The position numbers and the translations under genes were made by a program. 64,000 nt of DNA from Lautropia sp. (GTDB lineage Bacteria > Pseudomonadota > Gammaproteobacteria > Burkholderiales > Burkholderiaceae_E): positions 1 to 64,000 of the forward strand of contig JAUNKF010000017.1 in NCBI GenBank assembly GCA_030532895.1. The letters are read 5' to 3'. Each line of letters opens with the position of its first letter. Within the stretch, counting starts at the first letter, position 1. Under the pieces are notes generated by a model, which was not told the origin of the DNA, did not search any database, and saw only the letters and a program-made list of their open reading frames with translations. This document shows positions 33,352 through 41,433 of this stretch, one piece after another.

Positions 33352-34248
33352 ATGATGAATACCACGTCCACAGCACAAGACTCAACGTCCTCCACCCCTC
33401 GGGATCAACAGCCGGTGGCCAACCTGCTCACCATCGCGGGGATCGACCCCAGCGGCGGCGCCGGCATCATGGCTGATGTGAAGACCTTTTCCGCACTGGG
33501 GACTTATGCCTGTGCTGTGGTCTGCGCACTGACAGCCCAGAACACTCAGCATGTGAGTGGCATCCACGAAGTGCCGCCTTCCTTCATCAAGCTCCAGCTC
33601 GATACGCTCTTCAGCGATGTCCGCATCGATTACGCCAAGATCGGCATGTTGGGCAATGCGGCTGCCGCCAAGGCCGTGGCCGATACCCTGGCGCCGCTGC
33701 TGGCTTCGGGACAATTGCCTGGTTGCGTGCTCGATCCGGTGATGATCTCGAAGGGCAAGGACATCCTGCTGCCGATGGACGCCATCGAGGCACTGGTAGA
33801 TTTCGTCCTGCCGTTGGCCACCGTCATCACGCCGAACCTGCCCGAGGCCGCCATTCTGGTCGGTCGCCGCGCCCCTGAAAACCTCGATGAAATGCGGGTG
33901 GTGGCTGAGCACGTCCGCAAGCTGCTGGGCAGTGACGGGCAGCGTTGGGTGCTGCTGAAAGGGGGGCATCTGACAAGCGATCCGGTCGATCTGCTCTACG
34001 ATGGTGAGCAGATGATCGAGATGCCGGCCGTCCGAATCGACACCCGCAACCTGCACGGCACCGGTTGCACGCTCGCTGCTGCTCTGGCCGCCCTGATCCC
34101 GCAATCGCCCGACGTGCCGACTGCCGCGCGTGCCGCCAAGGATTATCTGCTCAAAGCACTTCAGGCATCGGATCAGCTCTCGGTGGGCCGCCCGGACATC
34201 CCCAACCATCATGGCCCGGTCCACCACTTCCATCAGCTCTGGCACTGA
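33352..34248 (+). CDS. thiD: Hydroxymethylpyrimidine/phosphomethylpyrimidine kinase (second copy)
   Basis: The 298-residue paralogue of the divergent gene has LTIAGIDPSGGAGIMADVKTF, ALGTYACAVVCALTAQNT, VLDPVMISKGKDIL, ITPNLPEAAILVG, VLLKGGHL and LHGTGCTLAAALAAL. It keeps the canonical DPSGGAGI. The two ThiD proteins also share the C-terminal LSVG...GPxHHFH motif, so they arose by an old duplication or joined as a pair. The start is ATG 33352 (ATGATGAAT); one codon later is equally possible. Which of the two is the main thiamine enzyme cannot be told. Confidence 0.9.
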   Translation: MMNTTSTAQDSTSSTPRDQQPVANLLTIAGIDPSGGAGIMADVKTFSALGTYACAVVCALTAQNTQHVSGIHEVPPSFIKLQLDTLFSDVRIDYAKIGMLGNAAAAKAVADTLAPLLASGQLPGCVLDPVMISKGKDILLPMDAIEALVDFVLPLATVITPNLPEAAILVGRRAPENLDEMRVVAEHVRKLLGSDGQRWVLLKGGHLTSDPVDLLYDGEQMIEMPAVRIDTRNLHGTGCTLAAALAALIPQSPDVPTAARAAKDYLLKALQASDQLSVGRPDIPNHHGPVHHFHQLWH

Positions 34249-34704
34249 GTGGTGGCCATCCGTGCATCGGCTTGGTGGCTTGCAACTTCCGCTCGGCGCC
34301 TTGCCGCTGCTCAGCGCCTTGCCGCTTCTTGTGTTGCCAACCACGTGATTGGCGTGCGTCATGCGCCGATTCGTCTGCGAGAAAGGCCCGCCAGGGGCCT
34401 GTCACCTGCACCAGGCCAAGAGATCTCAAGCGATGATCTGCATGCCGACCGTGGGAGGTGCCCGCCCGTCGGTATCTCGTTGCCGCTCGCCCCGCTCGGG
34501 GGCATCACATGCATCAGGTGAGCGGAGTACCATGACGGATGCTTGGCGTTCCTGCTCTCGACCGATCAGGGCTTCGTGAATCAGGCGCGCGCCTGCCTGT
34601 CAGCTGTCAGTGCAGGGCGTTCATCGCGCCAAGCCGTTGCTGGCCCCAACCCTGCTCCAGCGGGGCGGGCCAGTCCGCTTTGTCGATTTCAGGAGTTTTA
34701 CGCG
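34249..34704. other. Intergenic region with short tandem repeat and half-element
   Basis: No credible gene in 456 bases. A 16-base tandem duplication occurs at about 34297-34330 (GCGCCTTGCCGCT twice). GGCGTGCGTCATGCGCCGATTCG (in part: GCGTGCGTCATGC) at 34351 is a diverged copy of the interspersed element. The promoter of the peroxiredoxin gene must lie here; no OxyR site could be assigned. Confidence 0.5.
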
Positions 34705-35442
34705 ATGCCATTTCCCAACCACGAAGGCAAGAAAGTCCCTCAGGTCGTTTTTCATACCCGTGTGGGCGATGCCTGGCAGGACGTGAGTACCGATGACCTC
34801 TTCAAGGGCAAGACCGTCATCGTGTTCTCACTGCCGGGTGCCTTCACCCCCACCTGCTCGTCCACTCACCTGCCGCGCTACAACGAGCTGGCCGCCGTGT
34901 TCAAGGCCAACGGCGTGGATGACATCCTCTGCGTGTCGGTCAACGACACCTTCGTGATGAATGCCTGGAAGGCAGACCAGGATGCCGAAAACATCAACGT
35001 CATCCCCGATGGTAACGGCGAGTTCACCGAGGGCATGGGCATGCTCGTCAGCAAGGATACGCTTGGCTTTGGCAAGCGCTCCTGGCGTTACTCGATGCTG
35101 GTGAAAGATGGCACGGTGATGAAGATGTTCATCGAGCCGGAGAAAGAAGGCGACCCGTTTGAAGTGTCGGATGCCGACACCATGCTGCGCTATATCAAGC
35201 CGGATTTTGAAGAGCAGCCCTCGGTGGCCATCTTCACCAAACCTGGTTGTCCGTTCTGCATCAAGGCCAAAGCCCTGCTGAAGGAAAAGGGCCTGGCCTA
35301 TGAAGAAATCGTGCTCGGCAAAGACGCGACAATGGTCGGCGTGCGTGCCGTGACGGGTCGGGCCACCGTACCGCAGGTGTTCATCGGCGGCAAGCACATT
35401 GGCGGTAGCGATGATCTGGCGGCATATTTCGCCAAAGGCTGA
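34705..35442 (+). CDS. Hybrid peroxiredoxin-glutaredoxin (Prx5-Grx fusion)
   Basis: The 245-residue fusion has an N-terminal Prx5-type peroxiredoxin domain (residues 1-165) with [15 protein letters not shown] carrying the peroxidatic Cys, and a C-terminal glutaredoxin domain (about 170-245) with [30 protein letters not shown]. Such proteins reduce peroxides with glutathione as donor, as described for Haemophilus and Neisseria. The start at 34705 follows AGGAG; the upstream in-frame part lacks Prx homology. A relic of the last 20 codons of a second copy lies at 36905-36967. Confidence 0.94.
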   Translation: MPFPNHEGKKVPQVVFHTRVGDAWQDVSTDDLFKGKTVIVFSLPGAFTPTCSSTHLPRYNELAAVFKANGVDDILCVSVNDTFVMNAWKADQDAENINVIPDGNGEFTEGMGMLVSKDTLGFGKRSWRYSMLVKDGTVMKMFIEPEKEGDPFEVSDADTMLRYIKPDFEEQPSVAIFTKPGCPFCIKAKALLKEKGLAYEEIVLGKDATMVGVRAVTGRATVPQVFIGGKHIGGSDDLAAYFAKG

Positions 35443-35697
35443 TCGGTTCTGACCGCCATGATGGCCATCGCGTCATCGGCACGCCGCACGGGCCAGGCAA
35501 TCAGGAACGCGTCCGTTCCTTCGCCAGGCCTTGAAGCGCGTGCCGATGGCGTTTTCGTGTGCTGCGCCGACAAATCGGGAAGTGGAAGGTAGGGCCAGCG
35601 CATCCCCCCAGGATGGGCAAGGGGAATAGGGCATCGTCTTCAAGAGGCGCGATAATCAGTGCTATTTCGCTTCGAACGTCTTGTTGTGATTGACCCC

Positions 35698-36804
35698 ATG
35701 ATCCGATCCCTTTGCAAATCCCTGTTGGCAGGCGCCGCCCTGCTCGCCACCCTGTCTGCCCAAGCCGAAGTCCAGACCATCAAGGATGTGCTTGGCCGTG
35801 AGGTTAAAGTCGACGTGCCCGCCAAGCGGGTCATGCTCGGCTTTTACTACCCCGATTACATCGCTGCCACCGGCGCCGAGAATTTCAAGCACGTTGTCGG
35901 CATCTCGCGTGAGTTCTGGGAAAAATTCAATCCCGGCAGCTGGAAGCTCTTCAACGAGAAGATGCCCGAGCTGGCCAACATGCCCGATGTGGGCAACGTC
36001 AACACCGGTGATTTCTCCACCGAAAAGACACTGGCTTTGAACCCCAGCGTGATCGTACTGGCCGATTGGCAATACAAGACGCTTCAGCCCGAAATCCCCC
36101 GCTTCGAACAGGCCGGCATCCCGGTCGTCGTCGTCGATTTCAACGCGCAGTCGGTCGAGCGCCATGTGCAAAGCGCCAAAATCTTTGGCCAGCTGGCTGG
36201 CACCGAAACCCGCGCCAACAAGCTGGCCGATGAATATGCTGCCGGCATTGCCGACATCCAGAAGCGGATTGTCGCAGCCAAAGCGGACAAGCCCCGCATT
36301 TACATCGAATTTGGCGACAAAGGCCCGGCCAACCACAGCTATACCTTTGGCAAGAACATGTGGGGCGTGATCGCCGAGACGGCTGGGGGTGACAACATCG
36401 CGGCCAACCTTGTGGAGAACTGGGGGCCGATCAACCCCGAACAGGTACTGGCCGCCCGCCCCGATGTCATCATGATCTCGGGCACCGAAAACGGCCATGA
36501 GACAAACCCCAGCATCATGGCGATGGGCATCGGCATCACACAAGCTGATGCCGAAAAACGTCTGGCGGGCTTTGCGGCACGCCCCGGCTGGGCTTCATTG
36601 CCGGCCGTGAAGGACAAGCGGGTTTATGGCCTTTATCACAGTGCTTCGCGCTCGTTGATGGATCTGGCCAGCACCCAATTCATCGCCAAAGCACTGTATC
36701 CCGAGCAATTCAAGGATATCGACCCACAAAAGACCTTCCTCGACTTCTATCGGCATTATCTGCCGGTTGTGCCGGAAGGGACGTTTTTTGTGCAGATGAA
36801 GTGA
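35698..36804 (+). CDS. Periplasmic binding protein of iron-siderophore/cobalamin ABC transporter type
   Basis: The 368-residue precursor has a signal peptide (SLCKSLLAGAALLATLSAQA) and the PF01497-type fold: TIKDVLGREVKVDVPAKRVM at the start (in part), a long helix linker, ALNPSVIVLADWQYK, YIEFGDKGPANHSYTFGKNMW and ARPDVIMISGTENG. This class delivers ferric complexes, haem or corrinoids to BtuCD/FepDG-type permeases. No permease or ATPase gene is adjacent, so it is an orphan here; it may serve with the TonB receptor at 9.7 kb, but this is a guess. GATAAT...TATTTC at 35651-35668 is a weak Fur-like sequence. Confidence 0.82.
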   Translation: MIRSLCKSLLAGAALLATLSAQAEVQTIKDVLGREVKVDVPAKRVMLGFYYPDYIAATGAENFKHVVGISREFWEKFNPGSWKLFNEKMPELANMPDVGNVNTGDFSTEKTLALNPSVIVLADWQYKTLQPEIPRFEQAGIPVVVVDFNAQSVERHVQSAKIFGQLAGTETRANKLADEYAAGIADIQKRIVAAKADKPRIYIEFGDKGPANHSYTFGKNMWGVIAETAGGDNIAANLVENWGPINPEQVLAARPDVIMISGTENGHETNPSIMAMGIGITQADAEKRLAGFAARPGWASLPAVKDKRVYGLYHSASRSLMDLASTQFIAKALYPEQFKDIDPQKTFLDFYRHYLPVVPEGTFFVQMK

Positions 36805-36904
36805 TGATGATCAAACCAGCCGGATTCATCGCGTGGGCGTTTGGGGCCGGGTGTGTTCAGATTATTTTCTGATGTGTGATCGATCAATGAGCAGTTGGGC
36901 GCTT

Positions 36905-36967
36905 TTCATCAGCAGCAAACATATCGGCGGCAGCGATGATCTGGCGGTGTATGTCGCCAAAGGGTGA
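36905..36967 (+). pseudogene. Relic of the 3' end of a peroxiredoxin-glutaredoxin gene
   Basis: This stretch translates as [20 protein letters not shown] and a stop. The intact fusion gene ends [20 protein letters not shown] and a stop, so 16 of 20 residues match and the stop is in the same place. Upstream the similarity ends abruptly at 36905, with no start or ribosome binding site. It is probably left over from a duplication of the 34.7-35.4 kb region followed by deletion. Confidence 0.8.
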
Positions 36968-37017
36968 TGGCTTGCCGCCCAGGCAGACAGAACCTGCCGA
37001 GGCGGCGTTCATCACGC

Positions 37018-38865
37018 TTACTGTGCAGGTGCCGGTTCTGCCGGTTTGGCGAAGGATTGCCACATTCGGGTGACAGGCTCGGCTTGCTGTGTGCCGGTCT
37101 TCTCATCAGAAACCAGCGAGCGATCCACGACATAGGCGCTGATGGCTTTCAAGCCTTGACCATGGCGCCAACCCGCTGGCACGGCCCATCGCACGCAGGA
37201 CAGGCGATTGACCAGGTTGCCGTTCTTCGGCAACCTGGATCGCAAGCAAAGATCCGCTTGCCGGGGCCGTGGGCCGCGGCGTAGCTCCATACTGGTCACC
37301 AGGGGCGTCTTGTCAGCATTTTCTGCGCGCCAGGTTCGCACCGTGCCAAAAGGTACCAGGGCATCGCGCGCAATGGCGAGCGCTTTGCCATTGGTGGACT
37401 TCAACGGTGGCAGAACCCGATCGCTCCAGGTACCCCTTCCAAGCTCGCCTGTCAGATATCTGTCAAGCACCAGGCTTTCCCGCCCGCGCACGGGACGAAC
37501 TTCTGCCGTCAGCTGAAGATCTGTGAGCAGGTAATCAGGCTGCGAGGGTGGGCTGACGTTATGGCCATAGCTACGCATTGACCACCTCATGGGTTCGTTG
37601 ACCGGTGAATAACCGGTCACTGTCCCGAGTGTGCCGTCGACATGGGGATTCGCCCGTGTATGGACTGAGAGCACCAATTGAGAGGGGCTTCCTTCCAGCT
37701 GTCTGTGCCTGTTCAGTCGCGCCACTGCATACAGCGGCTTTTCAACCTCGGCCGGCATGCCCTGGCCGCGAACAGTTGTGCTGTCGAGCATCGTGCTGAA
37801 CAGGGCGCCACTGACGCCCCAAAAGCTGATGGGGCGTCTGGTTTTCCAGCGAAGCACATCCGTATTGACCGTGTCATCGAAGGGTGCAGGGCCTATCGTA
37901 TACCAGGCAGCGGTATAACTTCCCCCGTGTGGGTACCGGTCACGACGTTCTGTCACGAACATGTTCTTGGGTACCAGCGGTTGCCCGGCTTGCCAGCCGT
38001 TCGGAACTTGCCAGGTTGTGCAGACATCACGGCCTCCGTTCAGCAGGGGTGGACAGGTCGTGCATTCACGGTTTCGGTACATGCCCATGCAGAGGCGAAA
38101 TTCGTTTTCCGCTGTACTACCAGGTTCCGAGGTGAAATCCCGTAACAGGTAGACGGTGGCTTTGACGTTACCGTCAGGCGACTCCCAGTCGATCGCGCCA
38201 TCCGCACCTGACTTGTCGTAGCGATCATGCCGGCGAATGACCGCATCGGCAGGCGCGCTTAGCGTGAAGCTTTCATGGGAGGGGGGCGTATTATCTGTTC
38301 CGGATTGGGTGCGGCCTTCAAAGGTGAAGATCAGTTTGCGTCCGAGCGTCAGAACCACGTCATCGGGCGCGCTCGAAGCGCTGGCTGCTGGCAGTGGCCC
38401 TGCATGCGAGATGCCCATCTGCGTCCGAATACCGTGAAACTCATTCGGATTGTCATGGGTATGAAACATGTCTGAAACGTAGCGGCCCAGCTCGTGGCCG
38501 GTGGTGTCAGGCCCGATCATGTGTTCGATGAACAACGACGAGTGAGGCAGCTTGGTGCTTGGGCCGTCATAATCTTCGGACAACGCCACGCGCGCGGGTT
38601 TCCCGTTCACGGGAGCCACGGCCATCTGTGCCAAGGCGGTGGCCAGCACGTCCCCACGAATGCCTCGCCCATCGAAGGGCTGCGTCATCGTCTTGCGGGG
38701 TGGTTCGGTCGTTTCGGCTGGTGCTTTGGTGCTCAGGGCGGGCGTAGAAGTGCCCGCCGCAGAGGGCTGATCACTGCCGCCGCTGCTGCAGGCCGAAATC
38801 AGCAACATGATCGATGCAATCGTGGTCATGTGGCGCCACTGGTGGCCAAGGGCATTCAGGTTCAT
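37018..38865 (-). CDS. Large secreted lipoprotein, tandem paralogue 1
   Basis: The 615-residue precursor has a lipoprotein signal (IASIMLLISACSSGGS, Cys26), a short Ser/Thr/Pro/Ala linker and a large unrecognised globular part. Shared family motifs are GIRGDVLATALAQMAVAPV, MIGPDTTGHELGRYVSD, MGISHAGPLP, CTTWQVPNGWQAGQPLVP, PFDDTVNTD, GVSGALFSTMLDS, LVPFGTVRTW and RLSCVRWAVPAGWRHGQGLK. Paired cysteines (CPPLLNGGRDVC) suggest disulfides. The start at 38865 has GGAG upstream. It is the last of three tandem genes, 29 bases after paralogue 2. Function unknown; likely outer-membrane or cell-surface. Confidence 0.8.
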   Translation of the reverse strand: MNLNALGHQWRHMTTIASIMLLISACSSGGSDQPSAAGTSTPALSTKAPAETTEPPRKTMTQPFDGRGIRGDVLATALAQMAVAPVNGKPARVALSEDYDGPSTKLPHSSLFIEHMIGPDTTGHELGRYVSDMFHTHDNPNEFHGIRTQMGISHAGPLPAASASSAPDDVVLTLGRKLIFTFEGRTQSGTDNTPPSHESFTLSAPADAVIRRHDRYDKSGADGAIDWESPDGNVKATVYLLRDFTSEPGSTAENEFRLCMGMYRNRECTTCPPLLNGGRDVCTTWQVPNGWQAGQPLVPKNMFVTERRDRYPHGGSYTAAWYTIGPAPFDDTVNTDVLRWKTRRPISFWGVSGALFSTMLDSTTVRGQGMPAEVEKPLYAVARLNRHRQLEGSPSQLVLSVHTRANPHVDGTLGTVTGYSPVNEPMRWSMRSYGHNVSPPSQPDYLLTDLQLTAEVRPVRGRESLVLDRYLTGELGRGTWSDRVLPPLKSTNGKALAIARDALVPFGTVRTWRAENADKTPLVTSMELRRGPRPRQADLCLRSRLPKNGNLVNRLSCVRWAVPAGWRHGQGLKAISAYVVDRSLVSDEKTGTQQAEPVTRMWQSFAKPAEPAPAQ

Positions 38866-38894
38866 GGTTGGGGGCTCCAACGATGTTGCGGTTT

Positions 38895-40763
38895 TCAATG
38901 GGCTGGGATGCTGGTCGGCAGCGAGGCAGCATCCAGGCTGGTCGAGCCAGTGGTGCTTGCTGAAGCTTTCGAGCGCCAAAGCCGGTAGGGGTGATCAGAG
39001 CTGCCTTTGGGCTGACGATCCAGAATGTAGGCGCCCACGGCCTTCAGTCCTTGGCCGTACTGCCAGTTTTTTGGCACATCCCACCGTGTGCAGGACAGAC
39101 GACTCAGTTTGTCCACTTCGGTCGGTGCCGTTTGATGAAAATGCCAGCACAAATCCACCTGAGAGCGGCGAAGTACGGGTAGAACCTGTAACCGTACCGT
39201 CAATCGGTACTCATCGCTCCAGGTTCGGCTTGACCAAGTACGCACGGTGCCAAAGCGAACCAGTGCGTCACGAGATATGGCCAGAAACTTGCTGTTAGGC
39301 GTTTTCAGCGGGTGGCTTGAGGTGGGATTGGCGCCTTTGGCTGTACTGGGGGAGGGAACCGTGGCTTCCATCCCGAGCGACAGCACTACCGCGTCCTTGC
39401 CGTCTACCGGTCGGATCTCTTCGATCAGTTTGAGACCTGTCGTCGGGAAATGACCGCCTTCGCCTTCCTGGCCCCAGGCTCGTTGGCTTTCTTGTGACAC
39501 CACCAGCCAGTTGGCGGCAGGGGAGTAATCGGGCGCATTGTCGGACTGGCCATCGGCATAATGGGAAACACGGCTGGAGAGCCTCATCTCAACCCGTTGA
39601 GGGTTGGGCGCATTTGTCAGGCGTAGACCGTTGTGCAACGCGGCGGGGAAGAGATTTGTCGGGACTTCTCTGGGCATTGCATCGGGGGTGCGCCTTGTAT
39701 AACTGTCCAACAGTGTTGCAAATAGTGCGCCGCTGATGCCTCGTAGGCTCAGCGCAGCGCTGGCTTGCTGTGAGAGCCGGTCGGTGTGGACGCTATCGTC
39801 GAACGGAGCGACGCCAGCCGTTGTCCTGTCGTCGGAGCTGATCCGCGTATCGTAAGGTTCACCATTATCATCATAGCGCGTGTGCTCCGTGTCGACCTTG
39901 GTTTCAAAACGATGCGGCATCAATGGTTGACCGGCCTGCCAGTTTTCGGGAACTAGCCAGTTGCTGCACATCGTCCGGCTGAATTTCGGTAGCATGCAGG
40001 TAGGGCAGCTTGCACCAAAGCCCCTGACGAACAGGCAGATCGAGAAGGCATTGGGCGGATCGCTTAATAAACGGAAACCACGAAACAACGTCACCGTGCT
40101 GTGGGTGGTCGGATCCGTCCATTCCATGATGTCGGGTTTGTCATAGCGCCCCCGGCTCATGATCGTGTGGGCCTCGGGGGCTTCCAGCATGAAAGGGCCG
40201 GCTGGGTCGAGTGTTTTGCCTTCATTTGGTTCGATAGCGACTTGAAGCTTTTTACCCAGCGTCAACACGGGCACATTGCCTTGATTGGCTACCTCATTTG
40301 CCAGCGGGCCGGCATGAGACAATCCCATCTGGACTCGCATGCTCTCAAAAGCGTACGGCCGGTCATCGAATAGTCGCCAGTCGGATACGTAGGTGCCAAG
40401 CGCCTTGCCGGTGTTATCCGGCCCGATCTGGTGTTCCAGAAACATCCGTGTGAGGCTTTGATAAGTCCCCAGCTGGCCCTGACCGTCCTTGGAATACAGG
40501 CGGATGCTGGCAACCTTGCCATCCTTTGGGGGCACAGCCATCTGCGCCAGTGCTGTGGCCAGCACGTCTCCACGCACGGCGCCCTTCTCGATGGGAGTGC
40601 TCATCGTCGTGAGAGGCGCGGGGGCCTCAGCCGGTGGCGCTTTGGTGGCGGTGCCGGTGGGCATCGTGGGCGTGGCTGTAGGGTTTTCTTCGCCACCACA
40701 ACTGGCCAGCAGCAGGGCTACAGCGAGTGTGCCGATAGTGCATGTCAGATCAGAAGGTTTCAT
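38895..40763 (-). CDS. Large secreted lipoprotein, tandem paralogue 2
   Basis: The 622-residue protein has lipobox LLLASCGGEE and a Thr/Pro/Ala linker, then the family motifs AVRGDVLATALAQMAVPPK, IGPDNTGKALGTYVSD, MGLSHAGPL, SCPTCMLP, NWQAGQPLMP, PFDDSVHTD, GISGALFATLLDS, LVRFGTVRTW and RLSCTRWDVPKNWQYGQGLK. The start was set at the second ATG of MKPMK (40763) because GGAG is ten bases upstream of it and only one base from the first. Paralogue 3 has the same arrangement. No enzyme motif could be recognised. Confidence 0.8.
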   Translation of the reverse strand: MKPSDLTCTIGTLAVALLLASCGGEENPTATPTMPTGTATKAPPAEAPAPLTTMSTPIEKGAVRGDVLATALAQMAVPPKDGKVASIRLYSKDGQGQLGTYQSLTRMFLEHQIGPDNTGKALGTYVSDWRLFDDRPYAFESMRVQMGLSHAGPLANEVANQGNVPVLTLGKKLQVAIEPNEGKTLDPAGPFMLEAPEAHTIMSRGRYDKPDIMEWTDPTTHSTVTLFRGFRLLSDPPNAFSICLFVRGFGASCPTCMLPKFSRTMCSNWLVPENWQAGQPLMPHRFETKVDTEHTRYDDNGEPYDTRISSDDRTTAGVAPFDDSVHTDRLSQQASAALSLRGISGALFATLLDSYTRRTPDAMPREVPTNLFPAALHNGLRLTNAPNPQRVEMRLSSRVSHYADGQSDNAPDYSPAANWLVVSQESQRAWGQEGEGGHFPTTGLKLIEEIRPVDGKDAVVLSLGMEATVPSPSTAKGANPTSSHPLKTPNSKFLAISRDALVRFGTVRTWSSRTWSDEYRLTVRLQVLPVLRRSQVDLCWHFHQTAPTEVDKLSRLSCTRWDVPKNWQYGQGLKAVGAYILDRQPKGSSDHPYRLWRSKASASTTGSTSLDAASLPTSIPAH

Positions 40764-41433
40764 GGGTTTCATGCTCCGGTGAAGGCTAGCCAGCACAGCC
40801 TGAAATCGCTGCCTGCCCACTGCGTGTAGCGGGCAGTGCGGCCCATGTTTATCCATCTGGTCATACGGTGAGAAACACAGACCACCGATCGTTTCGTTGA
40901 AAGTGCTTGGTTGAGTGGGCATGGGGAGGTGTGGAGGCATCACACCTGCCAACATCGTTGGCCTTTCAACGGGCCGTGAGGCAACCGCCAAGAACGATCT
41001 GGTTTGGCAGGCACATGCCTGCCAAGCCTGTTTCCATCATAGGGAGGTGATACGTGCTGAAACGTGTCGGTTAAGTACGCATCATAAACAATATTTAACT
41101 TAATAAGTAAATATGTATATTTTGTAAGTTCTGTCGAAAAATTTTCTTGTTGTGCTGCTCTATCTTCACAAGGCACCTATGGGGGCTCTGCTTCGTGCCT
41201 TTTGCGTACCAGAGCACCGTTTCAAATTGCTTGGCGTGTGTTAGGTGTTTGTTCTGCTTCGTTAGAGCGCGTTATGCATTTGTTCGTCCCCGCGAATACC
41301 CCTTTGAGCGTGCAGCACGGCGTTGTCGCTCCAAAGCTTGCACTTGCCGAGCGGGCTGCCGAATGCGCTACCCAGGCTTGCTCATGAACCAACTTGTTTG
41401 AGACAGCCTGGGCAGTGGAACAACAGGGGCGTT
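40764..41433. other. Intergenic region with an A/T-rich promoter-like stretch and repeat copies
   Basis: No credible gene in 670 bases. Bases 41080-41160 are strikingly A/T-rich for this genome and probably hold the promoter for lipoproteins 2 and 1 (minus strand); I could not settle on boxes. GCGCGTTATGCATTTGTTCG at 41268-41287 is a copy of the interspersed element, with a diverged second copy just before it (GGCGTGTGTTAGGTGTTTGT at 41234-41253). Confidence 0.55.
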
